In this document: one piece after another, positions 12,370-23,161 of the stretch | Layout: the number at the start of each line of letters is the position of its first letter | How positions within the stretch are numbered: position 1 is the first letter of the stretch | Assembly: GCA_963556145.1 (NCBI GenBank) | Contig: OY744472.1 | Coordinates: 372,001-436,000 of the forward strand | DNA from: Hygrocybe punicea | Lineage: Eukaryota; Basidiomycota; Agaricomycetes; Agaricales; Hygrophoraceae | Direction: 5' to 3' | DNA length: 64,000 nt | Notes under the pieces: generated by a model | The model's input: only the letters and a program-made list of their open reading frames with translations | Databases searched by the model: none | What the model was told of the DNA's origin: nothing | Program-made: the position numbers and the translations under genes

Positions 12370-12628
12370 ATGAACGCCTGCACCCTGAATGACTTCAGAG
12401 GTGATCAATTTAATATCAGTAAGTCCGAGTCCCATTACCCCGGAATGAAACCATACTGACGGATTCATAGCGATCGGCCGGCTACCAGACGACCAGTCCG
12501 AGGCGGGGCAAGAGAAACAGTGGCGAAAGGCGGCGGAAAGGCGCGAAGCGCATTTGAAACGGGAAATCTACCGTTTGAAACGGGAAATTAAGCTGTATGT
12601 TCTCATGTCCGTTTCTCTAAACGGATAG
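12370..12628 (+). CDS. Small two-exon hypothetical (68 aa)
   Basis: ATG at 12370, exon 12370-12418, a 52-nt GT-AG intron (12419-12470), exon 12471-12628 ending in TAG. The product starts NACTLNDFRGDQFNIT and continues as a strongly charged helix with repeated RLKREI units (LKREIYRLKREIKL). The GDQFNIT-like start recalls short leader exons in front of some agaricomycete NLR-like genes, but no downstream domain follows here, so it may be a detached first exon. No function can be given. Confidence 0.3.
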
Positions 12629-12899
12629 TTGACCCTCCCTGACAGTGTCTTATTTTTTTTCTATTCTCTCTTCATCCTGCTCTTGCTTCTTATTTCAAGG
12701 TTGTGGAAGATGTTTTGAGGTACAATAAATGATCCCTTGGCTTAATTTCTGCATGTCAACTCACTTCAGCATTTGCTGAAGTTACTGTGAGTACAATGTA
12801 TTTTAATTCACCAGCAAGGAAGTAACTGATCCAAAGGGATGGGCCAACATTTAAATTGACCAGGCGTCATTGGCCTAAACGCTGCCGCATTTAGATTAA
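12629..12899. other. Intergenic, no gene seen
   Basis: AT-rich spacer between the small ORF and the truncated kinase. It contains a perfect short palindrome CTTCAGCA-tt-TGCTGAAG (12765-12782) and an imperfect inverted motif GATTAAAACTAAATC near 12890, at the point where the kinase reading frame loses its expected sequence. Confidence 0.3.
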
Positions 12900-14770
12900 A
12901 ACTAAATCTGCACTCCCCGTCCCCTGTGCCCATTCCGGCTCCCCATTCCGGCTCCCCTGCTCTCCGGTTGCCACCTGTTCTGTCTCGCCACCCCCTCCCC
13001 AGCACTAGCACAGACGGCCACTCATACTCTCCCCGCGCAATCCGCCTCCTCTCTGCCCACCCACCCTTCCCCTCCATCATCTCCCCCTCTGCTCTTTGCG
13101 CCTCACTATACCCATATCCCTGCCGCCCCAACGAACCTGGCTCCCCACGGATCCCCGTTCCTTCGCCTGCATCTGCGTCTACGCCATCCCCAAATGGCAA
13201 TCGCCGTACACAAACCGCGAACAGCACGACGCCACACGCCCAAGCGTCCGTTGCACGTGCATCGTATCCGCGGCCAGCCGTGACGAGCTCTGGAGTGGTG
13301 TAGGCCTCGCTGCCACAGCGGGTGCGTAGGCGAGGCGCACGGGGATCCACGAAACGCGCCAGTCCAAAATTGCCTAGCTGCGTCAATATGCGTGAGGATG
13401 GGGGCAGCGGGTCTAGGGGGGCAACGAGGAGGATATCTGCGTGTGCAGAGAAAAAATATTAAGAGGGTGAATGTGATGGTGGAAACAAGATATGCTCACT
13501 TTCAAGCTTGATGTCGCGGTGCACGAGCCCGACGCTGTGCATCCATGCAACGGCACTACAGAGCTCGCACCACATACGCTGGAGCGTGCTCTCGCTCAGG
13601 GCACCGCACGCACCATCGTTGTTGACGAGAGTGAGGAGGTCTCCACCAACGAGGTGGGGGAGCACGAGGACGTGGTGGGTCGACGTCGAGAACGCACCAA
13701 GGAGTGCCGGATGTGCGATGTGCTGCAGCGCTGTCAGCCATTAGTAATCCCATTGGATATAACACGAGTATTAAAAAATTCAAAGAAAAAAGGTGCGCAC
13801 CCGGAGGACCTCCACCTCCCTGACGAACCCGACGCGCGTGCGGTCGCTGTTGCGGTCACGATCTTGCTCGCGTGCCCTAGGCATTGTCTTGACCGCGACA
13901 AGCCGTGAGCCCACCCCTACATCCACCCTGCGAAGATCCGAACCGGATTCGGCGGACTTGGTGATGCCAAGTCCCCGGAGGGCCTCCACGACTGGAGTCG
14001 TGCCAGCAATGTGAGCACCTTTTGGATATGCCCCTACGCGCGTCGTCGGCGAGCCAGACACTGCTGAACGCGCCCTGGCCAAGAGTACGCACGAGTATGA
14101 GAGTGATGTGGGGCGGGCCGACTGCCGGGGGTGTGAGAGGAAAGAATAGATCCGGGGACGAGAGCAGAGTCCAGGTTCTCTGGATAATATACAGGGTCTA
14201 TGGGTGGTGGAGGTGGTAGGGAGGCGGAGGTGGAAGTGGAAGACGGAGAAGACGAAAGAGAGGGGACCAGGGACGGTGGGCAGGGGGGGGACTCTGCGTC
14301 AAACGAGATAGGGGACGAGATGAGGAGGTGTTCAGTGTCAAGGTCGAGGAAGTCACGTTTATGTTGATGGAGATCGGTGGGGACGTCGATGGCGAGATCG
14401 GTGAGGTAGCGCGAGGGGAAAAGGCGAGAGAGAGCTGGGAGACGTGTTGGGATTGTGAGAGACGCAGGATCTTGGTGGGTGGGTACAGAGTCGAGGGAGG
14501 AGGATTTGTAGTGATGATGATTGGGTGGGGGCGCTGGCGAAGGGGGGCGGGTACTAAAGGGGCTTCCAAAAAATGCAGACGTCTTGCTTGAGGGCGTGCT
14601 CGGGATGCTGGAGGAGGGCCGAGCGATATGCACGGTGAGGGGATAGAGGGGAGAGACAATACGGAGATGTCAGAGAAGGTGGAGGAGACAGACGGGGAGG
14701 TACCGAGGAGGGACAGGGCCCGGGAGAGTTGAGGGAGGGCGCTAGGGAGGACGGTGAGCGGGGGTGACAT
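12900..14770 (-). pseudogene. Truncated Ser/Thr protein kinase with NFG motif
   Basis: Minus strand; likely ATG at 14770. A Ser/Pro-rich N-terminal leader changes frame near 14620-14640 without an intron signal, so a frameshift is present. The kinase domain follows: glycine loop LGQGAFSSVWLADD, a 46-nt intron, VAVKTMPR with the beta-3 Lys, VGFVREVEVLR, VLPHLVGGDLLTLV, catalytic loop HRDIKLEN (its Asn codon rebuilt across an intron), then NFGLARFVDP where DFG is expected (codon AAT), CGSEAYTTPELVT (Thr for the Ala of APE) and DAWACGVVLF. After RIARGEYEWPS the reading departs from kinase sequence and the C-lobe end is missing. Loss of the Mg-binding Asp, the N-terminal frameshift and the missing C-terminus all argue for a pseudogene. 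Confidence 0.75.
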
Positions 14771-14895
14771 CCTCGACGACAGGCCTGTTGAGGGTGCTGT
14801 GCTCGGTTAGTGGTAGTCGTCATAATGGTGATAGTGGTGGTGGTAGAGGAGGGAAGTGGCAAGGACGGAACGAACGAAAAAATGTTAAGTCCCAT

Positions 14896-15490
14896 GACAT
14901 CATAGGCATACAGTGCGGTTCTCGTATTTATTCTCGTATTGGATACATCTTGTCTTAGTTACACAAAAAAAGAGTTTTTGTGAGTACGAGTCTACAAGAA
15001 CATAAGTCTCTATTTTTGGTTAGTTTATTCATTTTTAATCGTTGTCTTTTCTCTCGAAACGATTTTATTATTTGCAACCCAATTTAAAAGGACTTATCAT
15101 ATCTAAATCTTTTTAAAACTTGCGACTTTTCACTGGGATTTGTCGTCTACCGATGTAATAATAGATATTTATTTGCCAGAAATGAATTCACATTAAAATA
15201 ATTCCAGTCCATGGTAACCCCATCCATGCACTGCCAGGAATGCTGGCACTATGATAAGGACATACTAAGGCCATATCATTATGCCAGTAAATGATAAAAT
15301 GTTGCCATTCCGCCACTGAAATGGTAATACCAGATATTTATTTACCAGCACGATATTACATGAGCTAAGCCTAAAATAATTCTGCGCCAAGGTAAGAAGA
15401 GGTAATATTAGATCAGTGGCTGGGCGGCTGATTAGCAATTGTCAACTCCGCCATGCCTTACCGGGGTCTCCACGTTTTCCTGATGGTAGC
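14896..15490. other. AT-rich intergenic region with a degenerate direct repeat
   Basis: No gene. AGATATTTATTTGCCAG (from about 15163) recurs as AGATATTTATTTACCAG (from about 15332), each followed about 20-30 bp later by AAAATAATTC. It could be a remnant of a small AT-rich element. It separates the kinase relic from the J-domain gene. Confidence 0.35.
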
Positions 15491-18400
15491 TCACAATGCC
15501 TCGTTCTGCAATCTTGCAAGAAGCCCTCGCAATTGCTTCAGCTCTGCGTAGCCGTATGTCAGCGCATTGAGCAGTCTCCAGCACACAGTCCGACTTACCA
15601 GAGTCTTGTTGTGCAACTTGTGCTTCTAACTGTGATACACTCACACCTTGAGAATGCCGATCCGGAACACCGAGTCTCCCGTTCCTGCCTTCACTTCTGC
15701 CACCTCGCCTTCGGAAACCTCTGCCGCGGCCCCGTATCAATTCTGCACTCGATGAGTCAGCGAGTGATGATATGGATGGGTCGGGTGTGAACAACCCATT
15801 GGGCATTGTGCATGGCAACTCATCCCAGGTTTTGCTTGGCATATATACCGATCCAAAATTTCGTCTTGAATCTCCTTGACGTCTTGCACTCGACACAGGA
15901 AAGCCTGACCTTGAGGGTGCTTGCATTGACACTGCGGGCTCATATAGGAACAACTCTTCTGGAATGGCGCATGTCTGGATATCAAGATGCTGGATATCAA
16001 GATGCTCAGGCGTCCATGACGTGGATGGTGCACTGGCCGGTGGTAATGTTACTTTAGATCGAGACACAAGGGGAGTTCCGGAGAGCGGGGTACAGAGTGA
16101 ATCTGACGAAGTTGAGATTGGAGAAAAGATGGGTGAGACCCCCGAGTTCCCATGATCATTGAGTAGTGGAACATTGTCATCAGCCCTCCCGTTTGGCACG
16201 AGTTTTGGTGCCACTGGTGGGCTGTCGGTTGCAAGTGCATGCGCCTGCTCAAAAAGGGTTAGTTTCAAATGTATTTTTGCTGTACTGTTTTTAATAAATT
16301 GACGAACTAACCTTGAGCTTCGCCAGCTCCTTCTCTTCTCGGAGACGTTGGGCGCGTGCTTTATCTCTCGCACTCTGTTCAGCTCTCCTCGCTTCCTCGC
16401 GGATCTGTGTAGTCGTCAGTGTTTCCATCAATATGAGCATGGAACGATAGACAAGCCTTGGCCGAATTCATCAAGGGCACAGGCCTATCCCTATCCTCTC
16501 CAATACACTCCACCTGGTTAGAACACGTTGATATTATCATAGTAGGAAATCAGCAAAGGATGCACCTCGCATTCGGCGCGCTTCCTAGCTACTGCTTCAC
16601 GCTTCTTTCGTACAAACTTCGCGAAGGTTTCTGGCTTGGCGTTCCCCCCCTCTTTTTCTGCCTCTGCCCCTTGATGCGTGACCGCTGTTTTGGGTTGAGC
16701 CTCCTTCATTGATGGGCCAGCCTCATCCAGACCTTGCCTCCTGCAGAATTCTTCAGCCTCTTGCTGACGACGAAATTCCGCTTGTTGTTGAGCCTCTGTA
16801 AATGGTCGGGCATTGTCATCAACTTTACGAACTTCCTCCTCTTCCAATCGACGGGCCTCCTTCTCTGCAAGTAGACGGGCCGCCTCCTCCAACCGACGAG
16901 CTTCCTTCTCGGCAAGTATACGAGCATCCTCTGCCAACCGACGTGCTTCTCTCTCTGCAAACAAACGGGCCTCCTCCTCTTCCAATCGACGGGCCTCCTT
17001 CTCTGCAAGTAGACGGGTTGCCTCCTCCAACCGATGTGCTTCCTTCTCTGCAAGTATACGAGCATCCTCCGCTAACCGACGTGCTTCCTTCTCTGCAAAC
17101 AAACGGGCCTCCTCCTCCACACGACGAGCTTCCTTCTCCGCAACCAAACGGGCCTCCTCCTCCAACCGACGTGCTTCCTTCTCCGCAACCAAATGGGCTT
17201 CCTCCGCCATCTCAGCCAATTGACGCACTTCCTCTTCTGCCAACCATCTCGCTTTCTCTTCTTGAATTCCACGAGCTTCTTCCTCGTCTGCTAGACGCTG
17301 CCTCTTTTCCTCCTCGACGCGTTTCCGCGCGTCTTCTTCCTTGCGCCTTTTGGCTTCGCGTGCGTTCTCTTGCGCCACAATATTCGCCTTTTGTGCTGTC
17401 GCTGCCTCCACTTCCGCCTTTGCCCAGGCAAGCTTGCGAGCAGCTTTTTTCGACAGGGTCTTGCTATTTCCGGGGTTAACCCCAGAGACATCTCTATCGG
17501 TGGGGAAAAAACCCTTCTACATAGCGCAATCCAATTCAATTAAAGTGGCCGGGACACGAAACGAGAACCCGAAGTCACTGAAGCACATATGGAGGAACTT
17601 ACCTTCGTGCAGAGTACTTGACTAAATTCTTTCCACTTGCCTATACCCTCATCGGCAGCTGATGCGGACGTAAGCTGCTCCTCGATGTAATCCCAGCAGC
17701 GCTTGACGTCATGCACTGTCGCATCGTTGATCAGCATCTGCACGATGTCAGACATGCCACTCGCGAGGGCGAGCTGCAGGGGTGTTCTACGACCCGGATC
17801 AGATGCAGCTTTCGACGGATGACAACCCTCCATTGGCTTGCTGCGCTGACGCTCGAGAAACCATTTGACAACACGTGCATTTCCAGATAGAATCGACGCG
17901 TGGAAAGGTGTGAGAAGATTTTGGTTGAGTGCTGCGGGGTCTGCGCCTATTTTTGCGAGTCGGCATGTAAAGTCTCATAGAAGACTGGAAAACCACTGCA
18001 AGGGCCTACGTACCTCGGTCGAGGAGAAAGAGTATCAAGACCTCATCGCACGATTGCGCCGCGACATGCAGCATTGTTTCATACTGGCTGCCTTGTCCTC
18101 GTTGCTTGGACTTCTGCTTCTGCTGCACCACCTCGGGTGCGGTCACATCGAGGTCGAATTTCTCGATCAGGGCCTTCATGGCTTTGCCGTCGCCTGCCTT
18201 GCCTGTGGAGAAGGCGCGTTGGTGTGCAGCAACCCGTCGACTATGGGCTTTGGCTTCCTTGCGGGCAATTCTATCTTTCTCACGCTGATCCTCAGCAATT
18301 TCGCGTTCTGCAAGAGTTCCGAGCGTCAGTGAGAATTAGAAGGTAAGCGGAAACTGTGGAAATATGACGAATATTCATATACCTAGCTCACGGACCCGCT

Positions 18401-19082
18401 CGAGGTAGGCCTCATGTTCCCTTCGCTGCCTGGCGTTGTTTTCTTCCTGGCGCATCTGTGACTCGGCAAAACCGCCGGAGAAGGCGTACACTCCACCAGC
18501 CGCACTGCTGCGCTGCTTGCGATAGCCTAGCGAACAAAAAACTTTGTGAAAGGCGTACTGCGGGCACACGGGGGGGACACGTACGCCGGCCCTTGGCATA
18601 AGAAAAACGATTATGCAACATCTCCTCGAACACGAATCTGTGGACACGGCCAATGTCAATGGTGTAGGACAATAGCCCACAAGAAGACGTGCCTGAAGAA
18701 GCGTTCAGCTTCCTCTCCGTCCAGAGGGACATCGTCATCACTAGAATACCCATGGTCGTAGTATGAATCTTGTGCCTGTTGGGCTTTCCTTGCCTTGGCA
18801 TCGGGAACTTCACTCGATAATGGGTGATCGTAGTGCCGTTGGCAAATCTGCCAAGCCACACCAATCTACACATTGCATTCTTGTGTCAATTCATCAAGGG
18901 CCTGAGAAAGAAACAGGACGAACTTCCTGGAAGCGCTGAGTGGCGGAAAGGTCGCCATAGTTGCGGTCTGGATGGTGGGTTAGGGCGAGCTTCTTGTACG
19001 CGCTCTTAGCTACATGTTCGGAGACATCTGGGGTGAGCCCCAGGACGCTGAAGGCTTGAAGCACCTCTACTTTGAGTACCAT
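15491..19082 (-). CDS. J-domain / ankyrin / coiled-coil / RGG protein (988 aa)
   Basis: Eleven exons on the minus strand: 18924-19082, 18693-18865, 18585-18637, 18383-18526, 18014-18307, 17603-17946, 16566-17516, 16457-16513, 16312-16404, 15599-16244, 15491-15543. Phases agree throughout (2967 nt). Introns are 52-86 nt; two are GC-AG (18638-18692, 16405-16456). Residues 1-65 are a J domain with HPD (LALTHHPDRN), which stimulates Hsp70 ATPase. Ankyrin-like repeats lie at about 245-370 (ETMLHVAAQSCDEVLILFLL; RRTPLQLALASGMSDIVQML). Residues 400-650 are a repetitive charged coiled coil of EARRLEEEARL-type units. Then come a Ser/Pro linker, an RGG-type patch (RGRGRGFRRRGG, near 920) and a C-terminal heptad (LKQLRGLLARLQNEAL). 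It is probably a cytosolic co-chaperone with client- and RNA-binding parts. It is divergent to ATG18, and the 465 bp between them are the shared promoter region. Confidence 0.8.
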
Positions 19083-19547
19083 GGGTGTGTGGGTAGGCGC
19101 GTTATGGGTGTGACACACGCGTTATACACGAGGCCGAATATTACTACAACGGAATTGTAAAATATTAAATATGGCGAAGGAATCGGCGAAGGTTGAATAA
19201 CGTTGAATAACAGAATCTATTTCCGAAATTTGTTGAACCCCTACTTTTGAGGGATGTCCGAGTCGACTCTGATGGACCTTCTTAAAGGGTATACCGTATA
19301 TGTAGCATTTCTGTGAGCACAGGTGTACCAGTCGTACGCGTGTATTGTGGGGGAGTGCACTCAGTGCGAGATAGTAAAACGAGAAGCGGCAACTACGTCA
19401 AGTATATTCACTGACTCCAAGCCAGTGGTGAGTGTGGCCGTCCTTGGCTTGTGTGGCCGTCCATGGCTTCGACGTGAAGAAGGCTCAGTTAGGACTCGGA
19501 CTCATAGGAGTGATTGTGGGAAAGTCTTCTGTTGCACCACAACCGAG
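19083..19547. promoter_or_regulatory. Divergent promoter region (J-domain gene / ATG18)
   Basis: 465 bp between two head-to-head start codons. No TATA box is obvious. A direct repeat GTGTGGCCGTCC(T/A)TGGCTT occurs at about 19434-19471. Its role as a shared promoter is inferred from position only. Confidence 0.4.
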
Positions 19548-21190
19548 ATGGCAGAACGCATAAATTCCAACATGTTGTTCGCAAACTTCAATCAGGATTT
19601 CTCGTAAGCCCCTCTTCGGACTCTCCTTCACCACCTTCTGAAACCCAAAGGAATTTCAGCTGCATTTCGGTGGGAACGCGGAAGGGTTACAGCATCACAA
19701 ATTGCGATCCATTTGGCCGGGTTTTCACCATGAGTACGTTTCTGGATTATCTTTGAGAACGTCGTGTGTTTATGGTGAGGTGCAGATGATGGTGCTCGAG
19801 GCATAGTCGAGATGCTCTTTTGCACGTCTCTCATTGCCTTGGTTGGCGCAGCCGATCAACCCCAATCAAGCCCTCGAAAGTTACAGATCGTAAACACCAA
19901 GGTTCGTAACGATATCGATAGTCGATATTTGTATTCTAATTCTGGCTACAGCGTCAGTCGATGATTTGCGAGCTGTTGTTCCCTTCCTCTATACTCTCAG
20001 TCAAGCTCAACCGAAAGACCCTCGTAATCGTCCTCGAAACCGAAATCTACATTTATGACATCTCAAACATGCGTCTCCTACACGTCATCGAGACGACACC
20101 AAACCCAGAAGGTCAGTAGTACCACATCGAGCCTGTATCTTGCAGTGACCCCCCTTACTATCTCAGCAATTTGTGCCCTTTCCCCATCCGCTGATTGCTC
20201 ATACCTTGCGTATCCCACCCCCGTCCCCTCACCCACATCACCGCTCGCTACTCAGCCCGCCTCCGCCCCGTCATCCTCTACCTCACCGCCACAATCCGGC
20301 GACGTTATCCTTTTCTCTACGCGTTCGCTCACTGTGGCCAACGTCATCCAGGCGCACAAAGCGCCTCTCTCGTTCCTCGCAATCAACTCTGCAGGCACGC
20401 TCCTTGCGACTGCATCCGAGAAGGGCACTGTCATTCGTGTGTGGAGCATTCCCGGGGCAGAGAAACTTTACCAGTTCCGCCGTGGGACACGTGAGGCACG
20501 GATACACTCGATCAACTTCAACGTCGTGTCCACACTGCTTGCTGTGAGCTCCGCGCATGACACAGTCCATATTTTCAAGTTGGGCCCGCCGTCGTCGTCG
20601 AACAAAAACGGGCAAACTAGTCCTTCTGGCTCGATCGATAGCAGAGAGGGGGTGCCCGGGCTGGATGGCGGATACGAGTCGTTCGTCGATGGGAAGAAAA
20701 AGAGTGGAAGCGTATCGTGAGTGCCAATCCAAATTTCTTTTCGGTGCAGAATATTTTTTAAGCTGGATGCCAGATCAAGTTTGCGACGCAAGTCACTGCA
20801 GGTGACCAAGAGTCTGTCGCACTCGGTTAGCGGCTATCTTCCAAATACGCTTACGGAGATGTGGGAGCCATCGAGGGATTTTGCGTTCCTGCGTCTGCCA
20901 ACTAGCGGCACACGATGTATTGTAGCACTCAGTGGGTGAGTCGGCCGGAGAAGTTTAACTGCAGTACGGTTCTGATTGGGTGTTTAGGACGATGCCTCAT
21001 GTGATGGTAATTTCATCAGAGGGATACTTCTATTCGTATACTATTGATCTGGAGAATGGCGGGGAGTGTACATTAACGAAGCAGTACAGGTCAGTGACCT
21101 GCTCATTTAGTTCGCTTTTTATTTATTGATCTATTGATCTTATGCAGCTTGCTCGATTCAGGCGAGGAGTCATCAGGCAAGGTGGAGTAG
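19548..21190 (+). CDS. ATG18: ATG18-type PROPPIN (PI3P-binding beta-propeller), 420 aa
   Basis: WD40-like propeller that binds PI3P and PI(3,5)P2 on phagophore and vacuole membranes and works with ATG2 in autophagosome growth. Exons 19548-19603, 19660-19733, 19786-19901, 19952-20111, 20167-20716, 20774-20935, 20988-21089 and 21148-21190 are joined by GT-AG introns of 50-58 nt with consistent phases (1263 nt). Diagnostic blocks are [19 protein letters not shown] at the start, [35 protein letters not shown] and the lipid-binding FRRG motif in [18 protein letters not shown], followed by [16 protein letters not shown]. There is a Ser/Gly-rich loop near residues 160-190 and another before the last blades. 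It ends [16 protein letters not shown] and a short acidic tail. Complete; nothing missing. Confidence 0.93.
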
Positions 21191-21428
21191 TTTGTATCGA
21201 GCGTCTAATTTTACAGCGACACCAGAACTGGTTCTCATGCAATAATGCAAACATATGGACGACCAATAAAAAAATAAGATTTTTCTTGAAAGGCTGAGTA
21301 GTATTTAGTAAAATGCTACTCGGACGCTACCATAAACGTCCAATGATAAACATGTGGCAACCAAAATCAGCTGCGCGGGCACTCTGCCCCTTCACTCTGT
21401 CGAACGACCATTTCCCTTGCGCAGGGTG

Positions 21429-22601
21429 ATGGCGACCTTCTCCTGGTCAGACACCGTCAAAGCTGCCTTCAGTTCCTGTCTTCCCTGTCTTCGGCCATCG
21501 TCTCCACCACCTTCCAACGACGTCCTCATCCATACCAACAACGGCAGTCACCGGATTCCCCGCGCACGCCCAGACGAGCTCGAAGGGCTACTTGCAGACG
21601 TTCCAGACACCGATACTGATGCAGAAACTCACTCACTTCACTCCAACCTCGGCGCACCTCGCCATGGTCGGTCACGCCAGCCGAAATCACTAAAACGCAT
21701 CACCTTTTTCGGGTGGGATCTTTTCGGGCGTCCGTCTGCTATTCAGCTTCCCGCCGACGACCCCGACGACCGTGATGCGAGCGTGGACCCATACTCGAGG
21801 AATGACAGTCGTAGGTTGCGTCGGGGGAGAGGCCCTCGCAGTATTTCGTCCGGCACGCTCGATGCGGACGCTTCGGCATTGGACCCGTCTATCATTGAAG
21901 GTCTCTCCCCCGAGCAGCTACAGGAGAGCACCCTCGCCGCTGGAGCTGAGGAGGAGCGACAACGGCAGCGCAGGAGGGATCGCAAAGAGCTCAAGCGTGT
22001 TGCCCGGACCCTTGCGCTGGGTGCAGTCGAAGGAGACAAGTTCGAAGGTTTCCAGGGAAGCGGTGCCGGGGGAGGACCCCCCGGGTTACTGGGCACTGTT
22101 CAGCACTCACCAGCACCGGCTGCGCCTGATTCCCAAAAAGAAGCATTCGGGCCGTTTGTAGGAGCGCCCCAGCGCGACGTGGACGGCGATGCGGACGACG
22201 ATGCGGATCTCGGTGGCGAGCTGTACGCACGCCGCACCACATCTGGGACTGCCAGCGGCTCCGACTCACGCTCCCAAACGTCTTCCTCTCTGGACCCTTC
22301 GCAGCCGCCTAGGACCCACCACCACCACAACGCGTCGTCAATCTCTTCCCCGTCGTCCCTTACAATGGCCTCCGACACCCCACGCCGCACCACAAAACGG
22401 AAGTCGCGGTCTTCGGGAACGACGACTTCAGCTTCGCAGTCCCCTTCACCCACATCCCCGGACACTCGCATCTCCCTCACATCCCCCACTTCCTCGGACA
22501 ATAACGGTCCTGGCCATGGATTTCCCAGGGCTGGGTTTGGCGGCGTGAGGGGCAAGAATGGTGACATGGGTGCCTTCCTCGCACGGAGAGGAGATGCTTA
22601 A
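21429..22601 (+). CDS. Conserved-looking hypothetical, low-complexity, single exon (390 aa)
   Basis: ATG at 21429 chosen because the product then begins MATFSWSDTVKAAFSSCLPC; an upstream in-frame ATG at 21354 is possible. The body has a motif that looks conserved (RRPDELEGLL-type segment IPRARPDELEGLLAD, and LKRITFFGWDLFGRPSAIQL), an Arg/Glu-rich helix (EERQRQRRRDRKELKRVART), and a Ser/Thr/Pro-rich C-terminal third with a His run. No signal peptide or membrane segment is evident. Mostly disordered; a membrane-cortical or scaffold role is possible, but I have no basis to name one. It follows ATG18 on the same strand after 238 bp. Confidence 0.65.
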   Translation: MATFSWSDTVKAAFSSCLPCLRPSSPPPSNDVLIHTNNGSHRIPRARPDELEGLLADVPDTDTDAETHSLHSNLGAPRHGRSRQPKSLKRITFFGWDLFGRPSAIQLPADDPDDRDASVDPYSRNDSRRLRRGRGPRSISSGTLDADASALDPSIIEGLSPEQLQESTLAAGAEEERQRQRRRDRKELKRVARTLALGAVEGDKFEGFQGSGAGGGPPGLLGTVQHSPAPAAPDSQKEAFGPFVGAPQRDVDGDADDDADLGGELYARRTTSGTASGSDSRSQTSSSLDPSQPPRTHHHHNASSISSPSSLTMASDTPRRTTKRKSRSSGTTTSASQSPSPTSPDTRISLTSPTSSDNNGPGHGFPRAGFGGVRGKNGDMGAFLARRGDA

Positions 22602-23071
22602 TGATTTCCTTAATTTTTTTTAATCTGGATTATTCTAACCCGACTCATGATCACTGGTTGTATACACAGCATCATCACAAGTACTCTGTCTTACTATCTT
22701 TTTCTCCTGGATCACTGTCTATGCCTCTAATAATAAGTTCATTGGTTACTATACACCGACGTCGCGAATCTCGGTATCAGAATTCTGCGGTGTTGTGTCA
22801 GCTCAGCCATCCACGCTTCATCACAAGCCTTCACATGCTTCACAGGCTTCACCATCTAAGCTACCATGAGGCAGCCACAAAATTAAAACTGGTATCAATT
22901 TGAGGGTTGTCATTGGTGCCGGTGAGTCTTCTCCCTCAACTCTTTAGGATCTGGGGCAATGGTAGTAACTTACAGAAGACCTGGGACTGTTGTACCAGTA
23001 GTGACCAACGCCGCCAGGGCACATACAGGAACCATCATGTCAGTAGGGGATTGAAATGATCAATTTGGTCT
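22602..23071. other. Intergenic, no gene seen
   Basis: 470 bp between the hypothetical gene and the lectin promoter. Only short ORFs without coding character. It contains 3' flank of the upstream gene and upstream sequence of the lectin. Confidence 0.4.
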
Positions 23072-23086
23072 TATAAATCTTATAAA
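23072..23086 (+). promoter_or_regulatory. Double TATA box upstream of the lectin gene
   Basis: TATAAA at 23072-23077 and again at 23081-23086, 76-90 bp before the chosen lectin ATG at 23162. The spacing suits transcription starting near 23110 and argues against the longer reading frame that opens at 23096. Confidence 0.6.
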
Positions 23087-23161
23087 GGCTCGCTCGTGTG
23101 TGTAATCGTTCTTTGCCAGTTTGCGCTCGCCGCTCACCACATAAGCAGCAGCAACCTCATC

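Noticed and set aside
16802..17479. Long plus-strand ORFs across the coiled-coil region
   Set aside because: They are antisense shadows of the repetitive Glu/Ala/Arg coding tract of the J-domain gene; the minus strand has correct splice sites on both sides.
23096..23161. N-terminal extension of the lectin frame (VIVLCQFALAAHH) resembling a signal peptide
   Set aside because: It opens with GTG, not ATG, and begins only 10-25 bp after the TATA boxes, so it is unlikely to be in the mRNA's coding part.
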